Assembly: GCF_019317285.1 (NCBI RefSeq)
Contig: NZ_CP079218.1
Span: 496,001 to 560,000, forward strand
From: Pedobacter sp. D749
Lineage (GTDB): Bacteria; Bacteroidota; Bacteroidia; Sphingobacteriales; Sphingobacteriaceae
Direction: 5' to 3'
Length of the DNA stretch: 64,000 bases
Part shown: piece by piece, positions 26,361 through 36,464 of the stretch
Layout: every line of letters begins with the position of its first letter
How positions within the stretch are numbered: position 1 is the stretch's first letter
Position numbers and translations under genes: made by a program
The notes under the pieces: model-generated
The model's input: only the letters and a program-made list of their open reading frames with translations
The model's database searches: none
Told to the model about the DNA's origin: nothing

Positions 26361-27124
26361 ATTATTTTTAGAATAATATTTATGCTAATAACAGTTGTAT
26401 GAAATTTTGTTGTAAAGTTTTGATAGTTAGTGTTTAATATTTTTTTACGTTAAAATTTATTCTTTCGGTATGGGCCGAATATCATCGAATTTGGATTAAG
26501 GTTCGCTCCGTTAACCATAATCTACCTGTTCTGACAGGGATCAGTAAGTTTTGCATCGATAAACTAACAATCTTTAACAAATCATGGTTACTTTAATCTG
26601 GAATTGACGCAAGCGGTTTTTCAATGTCCTTAAGTTAAGGATAAATCTCAAAAAGATGTCGCGCTGAGGGGTAATTTATTGTATAAAATCAATGTAAATG
26701 ACAGAAAGTTTTAATGCTAAGTTTTGGCGAGGAATCGTCATTGCGAGGAGGCCTTTTCAGCCGACAAAGCAATCTTACAACTATCGCAAGTAGCGAGCGC
26801 TTTAAGATTGCTTCGTGCCTCGCAATGACGATCTTTCTATTGGAGCTGTCATTGATAGCTTATTCGAAGGGGATTTATTCGCGATTTATCAATATCAAGA
26901 AGTCTTCGGCTACGCTCATACTGACGACCGCGGTGCTTAACTTAATGACATTGATCGTTCCACAGGGTGCGAAGGTGTAATAGTTGGCTAAAATTTCCAT
27001 CCCGAAAGTAGACCCAATACCTCTAAGTGATTTAGTTTGGTTGATAAATATTTATAAAACAGGTCTTTATGTCTTGATTGAAAGGCTTTAATGAATAAAG
27101 TGAACGGATAATGTAGCGTTGGTT
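26361..27124. other. Intergenic DNA between small RNA A and the surface-protein operon
   Basis: Apart from the palindromic repeat at 26736-26830 I see no supported gene. A stretch near 26895-26930 (CTTCGGCTACGC...CTGACGACC) may be another decayed repeat. Confidence 0.4.
26736..26830. repeat. Long imperfect palindrome, GTCATTGCGAGG type
   Basis: CGTCATTGCGAGG (26736-26748) is repeated inverted at 26818-26830, and AAGCAATCTT (26767-26776) is inverted at 26804-26813. It is bounded by the same GTCATT as the other repeats. The open frame across it (26714-26980) is not a gene. Confidence 0.85.
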
Positions 27125-27144
27125 CGCAATACTTTTGTATTGCG
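27125..27144 (+). promoter_or_regulatory. Hairpin holding a -7-like box upstream of the surface-protein operon
   Basis: CGCAATAC TTTT GTATTGCG is a perfect 8-bp hairpin. TACTTTTG (27130-27137) inside it fits the TANNTTTG box, but no TTTG lies 19 bases before it. Start codon of the operon is at 27187. Confidence 0.35.
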
Positions 27145-27186
27145 AGTAAACAAACAAACTTAATTTTACGTTATCCCAAATCTACA

Positions 27187-29400
27187 TTGAAAAGGCGCTC
27201 CGGTCAATTTTTATTGGTATTTGTGTTATTTTTTATACCTGCGTATTTATATGCACAGTGTGAAAATACAAAGCGTACTTACGCAGATTTTCAGGGATCA
27301 TTCCAATACGGATTTAAGGTATTGGGTGGGTCTTTAATTATGGGTACCATTTCAGATGCAGGAAACGCTGTTAATGGAAAGGTTAAAGATGCATCAACAT
27401 TAGGCGTTGGACTTGGCCTGGCAGGATTGGCATCTTCGACCCAATTCTTACAGTTTAGCGCTGCTGGTGGTTCACCCAGATCAATTCTTGCCAATACTCC
27501 CGTTACCATAAAAATTTCACTCCCTACTGAAGTCTTAAGTGTTCTAAGCGGTGTAGAGATAGGAACATTTACAGGTTTGCATACTGTTGATGCTGATTGG
27601 CCACTATTGGGATTGCTTGGTCCAGGTCATGATGCGGGATATGCGGCAACTACTGTCCCAATTTATAACTCAACCAATATAGCAGGTGTAATTAGCGGCT
27701 CTGGAGAGGTTGAGATTACACTCACGCCCAACCAGATATACAATGGGATTTACGTAAAAGTATCGGGCAATTTACTCTCGGTAGCATTGTCTACAAAGCT
27801 GTTTCATGCCTATATTATGGAAACGACTACTGATAAGATTGATTGTGATGAAGTAATTGATGTTTTATCAGGAGTACAGCCTACTGTTATTGGCGGGGTG
27901 TTAAATGCAACCGGAAAGGTAACTGATCCTTTCAATTCGATAGATAACGATAAAGATAGCTATGCGCTGATGGATGTTGGGGCGTCGGTATTAAACAAAA
28001 TATACCTTACGGCAATATTTAATAAACCTTCTCAGCCGAAAGATTCTGTGAGCATTATAATAGGTAAGCCAGGGGGCGGATTACTTAATCTAAATTTACT
28101 TACGGGATTTATCATTCAGCCTTATTTAAATGGGGTCAAAGCGGGCGATGCCTTCGATAATACAGGGACTTTTCTAAATCTTAGGCTTTTTCCGGGGTCA
28201 ACAGATAAATATGTACTCACCTTTCCGATTACTGAGGTTTACGACCGTTTAGAAATCACTACCGGTGGATTGGCCGGTGTGCTGGGCTCACTTCAGATTT
28301 ATGATATTAAAAGGAAATTAGCTAAACCACGCACATTGATTGATCCTATCGCTGAGGATACCAGAGCCATCTGTCAGGGAGAAACCACCACCTTTTCCGT
28401 TAACAATCCACAGGCCTGTACAGAATATAAATGGTATGATGCTGAAACAGGAGGTAATTTGTTGCATACCGGAGAAAATTATACTCCTCCATCCTCGCTA
28501 CTTGCCGGAGATTATAGTTATTATGTACAAGGCAGCAGAACGTATTGCGTAACCGGAGTTTCTGAAAGACTCCGTGTAAAATTAAAGGTTAATCCATTAC
28601 CTCCTCTTGATGTTCCGGGTACAATAATTTGCAGTGGAGCTACGGCTACGTTAGCGGTCAGTAATTCAGATATCGCCCAATATACATACAATTGGTATGC
28701 TACTTCCAATGGCGTTGCACCATTTAATACAGGAGCAACCTATACAACGCCCGCCCTTACTGCAAACATTACATACTACGTAGAAGCCATTAATACATTA
28801 ACAGGCTGTAAGAATGTCGGGGGGCGCAAAGCAGTATTGGTAAATGTTAAGCCTATTGCTGTCGTAAATCCGATTATTGGCGTAAATACCATCTGTGCAG
28901 GAACTACCACAACTTTAACCAATAGTAATCCTTTGGGTGTTTGGACCAGTAGCGATGTGGCCATTGCAACAATAGATGCGACAGGAAATGTCACAGCAAT
29001 TGCAGCAGGAAGCGCTGTCATCAGTTACACCGTTGCCGATGATGTTACTTATTGTGGGAAGAAAGTGGATTTTAATTTAACCGTAAATCCACAGCCAAAT
29101 TTGACTTTAGGGTCAGATCCGGGAATTTGCGAAGGACTTACTACAACTAAGATTGCTTATACCAATCCTGTTTTTAACCCAATAACCTATAGTATTTCCT
29201 GGACGGGGAATTTACTGCCCGCTGTTCTTAATCAGGCTTTGCCAGCAAATGAAATCACCATTATTATACCTTCAACAACTCCTGTAGCAGTTTACCAGGG
29301 AGTTTTGGCTATTAAAAATGCAAATGGCTGCGTACGGGCTATCCCATTTAGTCTTAGGGTAAAGCTTGTGCCACATAAACCAACAGTATCTATTAATTAA
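27187..29400 (+). CDS. Large secreted surface protein with Ig-like domains
   Basis: 737 residues. The start is TTG at 27187, chosen because the signal peptide begins at once (MKRRSGQF) and ends YLYAQ. The first 380 residues form a beta-rich domain beginning CENTKRTYADFQGSF, of unrecognised family. The C-terminal half has three or four Ig/PKD-like modules with Cys-containing motifs such as RAICQGETTTFSV and TICSGATATLAV, and a BIG2-like stretch IATIDATGNVTAIAAGSAVISY. There is no sorting domain of its own. It is first of four co-oriented genes that end with PorP/SprF, so it is probably part of a type IX-linked surface structure, perhaps an adhesin. Confidence 0.8.
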   Translation: MKRRSGQFLLVFVLFFIPAYLYAQCENTKRTYADFQGSFQYGFKVLGGSLIMGTISDAGNAVNGKVKDASTLGVGLGLAGLASSTQFLQFSAAGGSPRSILANTPVTIKISLPTEVLSVLSGVEIGTFTGLHTVDADWPLLGLLGPGHDAGYAATTVPIYNSTNIAGVISGSGEVEITLTPNQIYNGIYVKVSGNLLSVALSTKLFHAYIMETTTDKIDCDEVIDVLSGVQPTVIGGVLNATGKVTDPFNSIDNDKDSYALMDVGASVLNKIYLTAIFNKPSQPKDSVSIIIGKPGGGLLNLNLLTGFIIQPYLNGVKAGDAFDNTGTFLNLRLFPGSTDKYVLTFPITEVYDRLEITTGGLAGVLGSLQIYDIKRKLAKPRTLIDPIAEDTRAICQGETTTFSVNNPQACTEYKWYDAETGGNLLHTGENYTPPSSLLAGDYSYYVQGSRTYCVTGVSERLRVKLKVNPLPPLDVPGTIICSGATATLAVSNSDIAQYTYNWYATSNGVAPFNTGATYTTPALTANITYYVEAINTLTGCKNVGGRKAVLVNVKPIAVVNPIIGVNTICAGTTTTLTNSNPLGVWTSSDVAIATIDATGNVTAIAAGSAVISYTVADDVTYCGKKVDFNLTVNPQPNLTLGSDPGICEGLTTTKIAYTNPVFNPITYSISWTGNLLPAVLNQALPANEITIIIPSTTPVAVYQGVLAIKNANGCVRAIPFSLRVKLVPHKPTVSIN

Positions 29401-29439
29401 AAAAGAAAATAAATTATTCATCCCTAACAAATTAACATC

Positions 29440-30144
29440 ATGACAAAAAAATCTACAAAACTAAATCTAAGAATCTTTGCATTCTTAATGTTCTTATTGC
29501 CGCTGGGTGCCTTTGCGCAGACTACAACGTACGTTTGTGGAGCAAATTCTGCTACTTTGACACCTGATTTTCAGGGATATGTGCCTGTTGCAGGAGATAA
29601 GGTTATTTGGAAAGATGGAGCAACAACCGTAGAAACAATTACTTTTCCAAATGCAGATGGTGGTAAGTACGTTACTCCGACAACCTTACCTGAGGGTGCT
29701 CACGAATACACTGTACAGGTAATAACAGCTGACGCAAATTTATGTCCTGGTGATGTATCTGATAAAATTAATATTTATAAACTTCCAGCGCCTGTCGTTA
29801 CAGCATCATCATCTGTTCCTTCAGCCTGTGTTGATTTGACCACCAGACCGGTAGTGACTGTTGCTCTGTCGTCCATTGCTCCACCAAGCGGTGTTACCAT
29901 TACCTATAATTGGACTGTTACATTAGATGGTGTTACGAAAACACTTTCTGATATAGCAGATCAAACCGGTAATTCCCTTACAATGAAGTCGGGTATTGCC
30001 ACAGGTACTTATGTTTTTTCTGTAGAAGCAAGTTACAACGGCAACGGTGCGCCGATTCTACTAGCTGCTAACTGTAAGGATATCAAAACTGTTACCGTTA
30101 TCCTAACGCCTAAACCAGGAAAACCTACAATAACAGTTGGCTAG
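29440..30144 (+). CDS. Secreted hypothetical protein, surface module
   Basis: 234 residues with a signal peptide ending AFAQ (about residue 28). The mature part is Thr/Val-rich with PKD/Ig-like strands and four Cys (YVCGAN, NLCPGD, SACVDL, ANCKD) that could pair. No named family is recognised. It lies 39 bases after the large surface protein and 15 bases before the CHU_C protein. I infer it is a secreted component of the same assembly. Confidence 0.72.
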   Translation: MTKKSTKLNLRIFAFLMFLLPLGAFAQTTTYVCGANSATLTPDFQGYVPVAGDKVIWKDGATTVETITFPNADGGKYVTPTTLPEGAHEYTVQVITADANLCPGDVSDKINIYKLPAPVVTASSSVPSACVDLTTRPVVTVALSSIAPPSGVTITYNWTVTLDGVTKTLSDIADQTGNSLTMKSGIATGTYVFSVEASYNGNGAPILLAANCKDIKTVTVILTPKPGKPTITVG

Positions 30145-30159
30145 TAGGTTAATCGATTC

Positions 30160-31098
30160 ATGATGTTTAACAGGTTAGGGATAATTGTGTTCGGTGTGCT
30201 GCTGCTTTCTGCAGCAGCATGCTTTGCGCAATCTAGCAATCCGAACACGCTGAACCTTAAACCAGGCGTAACTGTTAAACTGAGGGCCAATGGTACAGGT
30301 GCTACCTCTTATCAATGGTTCAAAAATGGAAACGCCTTATTAGGCGCTACCGAGCAAGATTATGTGGTAAATGCTGCCGGAAAATATACGGTTATTACTT
30401 TTAGTTTAGGTGGCTGTAGTTCAGACCTCTCCGAAGAGATGGAAGTGATTATGGAATCACAGATCTCAGCAGATGTTTCCATCGTTAAAAGATCTGAAAG
30501 CAGACAGGTAATCAATACCGAGGTATTTAAATACAATTTATTGGTGCGTAATAACGGACTCGGTGAAGCTACCAACATACAGGTAAAGGATGACCTTCCA
30601 GAAAATTTAACCTTTGTAAGTGTTGATCCTGCTGTTGTTGGTACTGCAAGTTATAACGATCAAACCAAGACGGTTTCCTGGGCTATACCATCACTTGCTA
30701 ATGGCAGTTTTGTTGAACTGATCATTAATGTAAGGTCGATGAAACCTGGTAATGTGGTTAATCGTGCTACTGTTACGATTGATGAACCAGATCCCGATCT
30801 ATCAAATAACATTTCTGTGGATACCAAGGAAATTACCGGACTTAAAATCCCAAATGTGTTTACCCCAAATGGTGATGGAAAAAATGAAACCTTTTTTATT
30901 GAGCGGTTGGACCTTTACAGCGAAAATCAGCTTACCATTATTAATCGCTGGGGAAGTACGGTCTATGAAAAGAAAGGCTATTTAAATGACTGGACAGCGA
31001 ACGGTCTGGTAGACGGAACTTATTTCTATGTGATTAAGGTAAAAACGGCAAGTGCTCAATGGCAGGAATTTAAAGGCTACGTAACCGTAATGAGATAG
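30160..31098 (+). CDS. DUF11-type protein with gliding-motility C-terminal (type IX) sorting domain
   Basis: 312 residues. After the signal peptide (ending CFAQ) comes an Ig-like domain (about residues 30-95). A DUF11 repeat follows (ADVSIVKRSESRQVINTEVF to VKDDLPENLTFVS), and then the CHU_C/gliding-motility C-terminal domain from IPNVFTPNGDGKNETFFIE to GYVTVMR. That domain directs secretion by the type IX system. Two adjacent ATGs are possible starts. With PorP/SprF next in line, it is the likely exported substrate. Confidence 0.88.
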   Translation: MMFNRLGIIVFGVLLLSAAACFAQSSNPNTLNLKPGVTVKLRANGTGATSYQWFKNGNALLGATEQDYVVNAAGKYTVITFSLGGCSSDLSEEMEVIMESQISADVSIVKRSESRQVINTEVFKYNLLVRNNGLGEATNIQVKDDLPENLTFVSVDPAVVGTASYNDQTKTVSWAIPSLANGSFVELIINVRSMKPGNVVNRATVTIDEPDPDLSNNISVDTKEITGLKIPNVFTPNGDGKNETFFIERLDLYSENQLTIINRWGSTVYEKKGYLNDWTANGLVDGTYFYVIKVKTASAQWQEFKGYVTVMR

Positions 31099-31120
31099 AT
31101 GAAAGTTAAAATGTGAGGAT

Positions 31121-32092
31121 ATGAAAAAGATAGTTTTAACGACATTGTTTAATTTATTCTGCCTTTGTCTGTTTGCTCAGCAGAATGCACAGTTTGGACA
31201 ATATATGTTTAACGGTTTGTATATCAATCCGGCTTATGCCGGCTACAAGGAAGAACTCTATATGCAGGCTTTCGTCCGGGCTCAATGGACAGGTATTCAG
31301 GGTGCTCCCCAAACGCTTTCCATATCAGTAGATGAAGCAGTTAAAGAAGAAACTCTGGGTTTGGGTTTATTGGTATCTAAAGATAAAATTGGCGCGCAGA
31401 ACTCGTTAAACTTATCAGGGAATTTTGCTTATCGCATTAAATTAGACCGTACTGAAACCAATGTGCTTGCATTTGGCGTTGGAATTGGTGTAATGCAGAT
31501 GGGACTGAATGGGAGTTTACTAGATCCGACCGAAACTGGCGACAACAGGATTCCGACCGGATATGAGAGTAGGACTGTGCCGGATGTCAGGGCAGGCGTG
31601 CACTATTCGAATGAGAAATTCTTTATCGGTTTCTCTGCCAATAACTTGCTTACGCAGTATCTTCCGGTTTTTAGGGATAATAATCTCCTCAATATTGCTT
31701 CCAAGCCGCATTTTTATTTAACCGCTGGTATGGTATTCCCAATGAATGATGATTTTATGTTCAAGCCTACTTTTTTGATTAAAGATGATTTGAATGGGCC
31801 AAGCTCATTAGATCTTAACGCTTTTTTAATGATCAGGGAAAAGCTTTGGTTAGGTGCAGCGTATAGAACCTCTGTAAAACTTTATCCTAAGCCAGCACTG
31901 CAAAACAATTTAAGGGCAAGAAGTGCCGTCGGACTCGTTACTGAGTTCTTTGTTCGCGAAAACCTGCGGATTGGCTATGGTTACGACTACAGTTTAAATA
32001 AATTGGGTAACTATGATTATGGCTCACACGAAGTTTCCATTGGTTATTACCTGCAAACTGCAAAAAGCAGAAGACCAAAGTGTTACTTCTGA
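31121..32092 (+). CDS. PorP/SprF-family type IX secretion membrane protein
   Basis: 323 residues with a signal peptide ending FAQQ. It has the family hallmark FGQYMFNGLYINPAYAGY followed by AFVRAQWTGIQGAPQ. Strands of a small outer-membrane barrel follow. Members are encoded next to their secreted partner and help attach it to the cell surface, as SprF does for SprB. Here the partner is probably the CHU_C protein just upstream (23-base gap). Confidence 0.93.
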   Translation: MKKIVLTTLFNLFCLCLFAQQNAQFGQYMFNGLYINPAYAGYKEELYMQAFVRAQWTGIQGAPQTLSISVDEAVKEETLGLGLLVSKDKIGAQNSLNLSGNFAYRIKLDRTETNVLAFGVGIGVMQMGLNGSLLDPTETGDNRIPTGYESRTVPDVRAGVHYSNEKFFIGFSANNLLTQYLPVFRDNNLLNIASKPHFYLTAGMVFPMNDDFMFKPTFLIKDDLNGPSSLDLNAFLMIREKLWLGAAYRTSVKLYPKPALQNNLRARSAVGLVTEFFVRENLRIGYGYDYSLNKLGNYDYGSHEVSIGYYLQTAKSRRPKCYF

Positions 32093-32357
32093 TAGTCAAG
32101 CTCCTGTAAGTCTAACTCCCTGTTTTTTAGGCTAAACTAAATTTCTTTGAAAATATACTGCCTTGTTATTCGCTTTCTCTGTAAAAAATGAATGGAACAA
32201 ATGTTATGAGATGCTTCACCTCGATTTCGTGTTTTATTGGTCAAGCTATGCTGCTTATACTCCCATTCGGTTGTTTGTTTTTTGGTTGTGATATAACAAA
32301 CAAATATTCAGTATGTTAAACAATAATGTCAAATCATTCAGGCAATCTTTGTTTTAA
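32093..32357. other. Intergenic region after the surface operon
   Basis: No gene or clear terminator seen; AT-rich. Confidence 0.35.
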
Positions 32358-32666
32358 AGAGTTACCCCTTCCAAACGTGTTGGTTGTAAGAATGGTTTAT
32401 CTGGCGATAAGCTCTTTTTTACTACGGCAAAAGCGAATGATCGTGATACATTTAAGGCACTCTACAAGAAGTATTCGGCAGCAATTTATGGTAATATCGT
32501 AAAGTGTGTAGGTGACGAAGAAAAAGCTAAATTAATTTTAGAACAAACATTCCGTGAAGCTTGGTATTATTTTCCACAATTTGATGAGACTAAATTCAGA
32601 ATTTTTACCTGGATAAATCAGTATGCGCTTCAAAACATTAAAGAATATACATTACAAAGCTTGTAG
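32358..32666 (+). pseudogene. Sigma-70 region 2 remnant
   Basis: The frame between TAA (32355) and TAG (32664) encodes FKALYKKYSAAIYGNIVK, then DEEKAKLILEQTFREAWYY and FRIFTWINQYALQNIKEY. These match region 2 of ECF-type sigma factors. The frame has no ATG, GTG or TTG before the conserved part and stops before region 4, so it is probably a decayed gene. A frame-shifted ATG at 32392 gives no match. It precedes the Crp/Fnr regulator gene. Some Sphingobacteriaceae have short region-2-only proteins, so an unusual start codon remains possible. Confidence 0.6.
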
Positions 32667-32756
32667 ACAGCATAACGGGTACATTATTCTACTTTATTTT
32701 GATATATCATTTAAAATTGCTATAATTAAGGGTCTAAAGTCTATCTCTGTTTGTTT

Positions 32757-33362
32757 ATGCTCGAATCCCGTAAGGTATTTTTGGTGAGCGCTGTATTAAA
32801 TTATTTCAGCAGTTTATGTCCAATAACATCTGGATTTATCCAGGAAATAAAAAAAAATGTAGAGCCTCTTCTAATCAAGAAGAATAAATACATTTTATCG
32901 CCTCTTGATAATAATGATTATGTTTTTTTTGTAGTATCTGGTGTGGTAAGAGGTTTTATTAAGGATGGTAATAAAGAGATTACCACCTGGATTAGTCTAG
33001 GAGATGAATTGATTGGGGCAATTCAACATCCTGATGAACACCACAAGCCTTCTATTGAATATTTGCAGGCATTGGAAAATTCAGAATTAGTTGCCATTCC
33101 GCGCTTATTGATTGATAAGCTTTATGCCAATTACCAGGAAACGAATGTTATTGTCAGAAAGATTTTAGCGCTTCAGTATCATGTCGCTTCTGAGCGGGCT
33201 ATAATCGCTCGAATACCTTCAGCAGAAAGGCGTTATGAAAAATTCCTGGAACTAAATTCCATTGATATATCTAGAGTACCTTTAAGGTGTTTAGCCAGTT
33301 ATTTAGGCATGCGCTTAGAAACACTTAGCCGTATACGCAGTAAGTTGGTAAGGCAGCGCTGA
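32757..33362 (+). CDS. Crp/Fnr-family transcriptional regulator
   Basis: 201 residues from the ATG at 32757; a TTG at 32751 is in frame. The N-terminal cyclic-nucleotide-like beta roll has YVFFVVSGVVRGFIKDGNKE and GDELIGAIQ. A long dimer helix follows, and the C-terminal helix-turn-helix is LRCLASYLGMRLETLSRIRS. No Fe-S cysteine cluster is seen. The target genes are unknown. It lies 90 bases after the sigma remnant. Confidence 0.85.
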   Translation: MLESRKVFLVSAVLNYFSSLCPITSGFIQEIKKNVEPLLIKKNKYILSPLDNNDYVFFVVSGVVRGFIKDGNKEITTWISLGDELIGAIQHPDEHHKPSIEYLQALENSELVAIPRLLIDKLYANYQETNVIVRKILALQYHVASERAIIARIPSAERRYEKFLELNSIDISRVPLRCLASYLGMRLETLSRIRSKLVRQR

Positions 33363-33741
33363 TGTAATGGGTAAAAATGTCTCTCAGTTGATCTCAATTA
33401 TAACAGGTTAGTCGATCCGTGAGGGAAATATACATATGCTCACATATTACTATGTATTTTTTTACCGATTAATATGCAACATGGATCTGCGCATGCTAAA
33501 TACTGTATTTGTGGACGTTTAGGTTGCACTTATAAGCCACTCTGCTAAGGAAATTTTATTTGTTTATGTTTAGGGTACACGCTTCCCTAAAACCAAAACA
33601 GATTTATTGAAGAATTTTTCGTTTTTTTTCATTTAAATTCAAATCTTCATCAAATCTTAATCTTTCTGTCGTAATATTGTAGGCATAAGGGGTGAGAGCC
33701 TTATACCAACTTCATAAGTTGAGAGCGTTAATTTAGATAGG

Positions 33742-33769
33742 GGATGTAGCCAGTGGCTACATCCTTTTT
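33742..33769 (+). terminator. Strong hairpin with T tail and no coding gene before it
   Basis: A 10-bp perfect stem (GGATGTAGCC with GGCTACATCC), three-base loop, then five T's. Smaller hairpins precede it (CAACTT/AAGTTG at 33707-33721; AAGG/CCTT at 33687-33702). It could end a short noncoding RNA, but no clear promoter was found. Confidence 0.6.
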
Positions 33770-34023
33770 GCGTTATTAATTTTAGTAATCCAGATGGGAG
33801 GTAGCTTGGTGTTGACCCAACAAATGCTTCTGCTGAATCTTTCAATGCAAAGATTAAAGCTTTTAGATCCCAATTCCGAGGGGTGAAATGCATAAAGTTT
33901 TTCCTATATAGGCTAACTCAACTATATGCTTAAAAATAATTAGGGATTAAGTTTTGGTGTTGACCCTGTTTGATGAAATAAGAATTATGAATGGTTAAAA
34001 AAGAAATATTAATTCAACTCTCC
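33770..34023. other. Intergenic DNA with a 13-base direct repeat
   Basis: TTGGTGTTGACCC occurs at 33806-33818 and again at 33954-33966. A minus-strand open frame (33657-33893) crosses the hairpin and has no recognised family. It may be a mobile-element scar. Confidence 0.35.
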
Positions 34024-34026
34024 TTT

Positions 34027-34187
34027 AAATAAGAAAAGGGACAACTTATCCAAGCTTGTCCCTTTTTTCTAACCAAATATAAACCTGTTATGAGCCAGGC
34101 TTTGTCTTTAACTTTCTTTCTAAACCGGGGCTTATCCAGGAAGTGATTTATCTTTTTTATTGTTAACAAACATCGTTCCGTTTATTA
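34027..34187 (-). ncRNA. Candidate small RNA B, under a GTGTA-N5-TACAC operator
   Basis: The predicted leftward RNA of about 160 nt starts near 34187 after a TATATTTG box and ends at a strong hairpin: GGGACAA/TTGTCCC (34038-34044 with 34056-34062) followed by TTTTCTTATTT. No coding gene follows on that strand. A 13-codon open frame (ATG at 34173, MFVNNKKDKSLPG) lies near its 5' end. The 5' hairpin (CTGGATAAGCCCCGG and following GTTTAGAAAG) and the 15-base tail resemble candidate RNA A. Its promoter shares an operator with the glycolysis genes, so it may tune carbon metabolism (inference). A very short peptide gene is the alternative. Confidence 0.55.
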
Positions 34188-34192
34188 CTCTA

Positions 34193-34232
34193 CAAATATA
34201 GTAAAAAAAATGATAGTGTAAAAAATACACTA
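34193..34232 (-). promoter_or_regulatory. Promoter and operator of small RNA B
   Basis: A minus-strand -7 box TATATTTG lies at 34193-34200, with TTTT 19 bases upstream (34220-34223). A perfect palindrome TAGTGTA-AAAAA-TACACTA (34214-34232) covers the -33 region. The core GTGTA-N5-TACAC recurs at the pfkA/regulator gap and upstream of the second BadF kinase. Confidence 0.65.
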
Positions 34233-34546
34233 AGAAAATTTTAAGTATTTTTTTTGTCATTTTTTATTTCCTGTTCTTTTTTCATGAGCTTTTGGGATTT
34301 AAAATGATCGTATTGCAAATATAAGGTTAAAATATGTTAACGAATTGTTAAATATTATCAATTTATAGTATTATTTAGTCAAATGTTACTTGGTTATGGA
34401 TGTAAAGTTGATTTAGCCTGACTTTTTTGAAATTATTTTAGTTTTTCTGCTTTGTAAGTGAATTTTGCAGATTAAAATTTTATATAATTAATTTTTTGAG
34501 TGATTTTGAAATGTAATTTTACAGGTGAAAATCTTGTTTAAAACAA
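34233..34546. other. AT-rich intergenic region after gapA
   Basis: Very AT-rich, no gene seen. It separates the gapA terminator from the promoter of candidate RNA B. Confidence 0.4.
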
Positions 34547-34580
34547 AAAAGGCAACATTAATTGAATAATGTTGCCTTTT
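34547..34580 (-). terminator. Terminator of the pfkA-kinase-gapA operon
   Basis: A 14-bp perfect stem (AAAAGGCAACATTA with its complement) and six-base loop; read leftward it runs into TTTTTTGTTTT. It lies 35 bases after the gapA stop. Confidence 0.92.
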
Positions 34581-34614
34581 ATATGGTTTTAAAATCGCTT
34601 AAAGCGTTTTTTCG

Positions 34615-36463
<1,849 letters not shown>

Positions 36464-36464
36464 A

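Noticed and set aside
26183-26371. 62-residue open frame
   Set aside because: It is the reverse complement of the candidate small RNA A and its promoter; composition is not protein-like.
26714-26980. 88-residue open frame
   Set aside because: It spans the GTCATTGCGAGG palindrome and has no family.
33687-33721. TPP riboswitch (GGGGTGAGAGCC followed by ATACC)
   Set aside because: Only fragments resemble the THI box; the second conserved half and a thiamine gene are missing.
33657-33893. 78-residue minus-strand frame
   Set aside because: It crosses a strong terminator hairpin and shows no recognised domain; a mobile-element remnant is possible but not shown.
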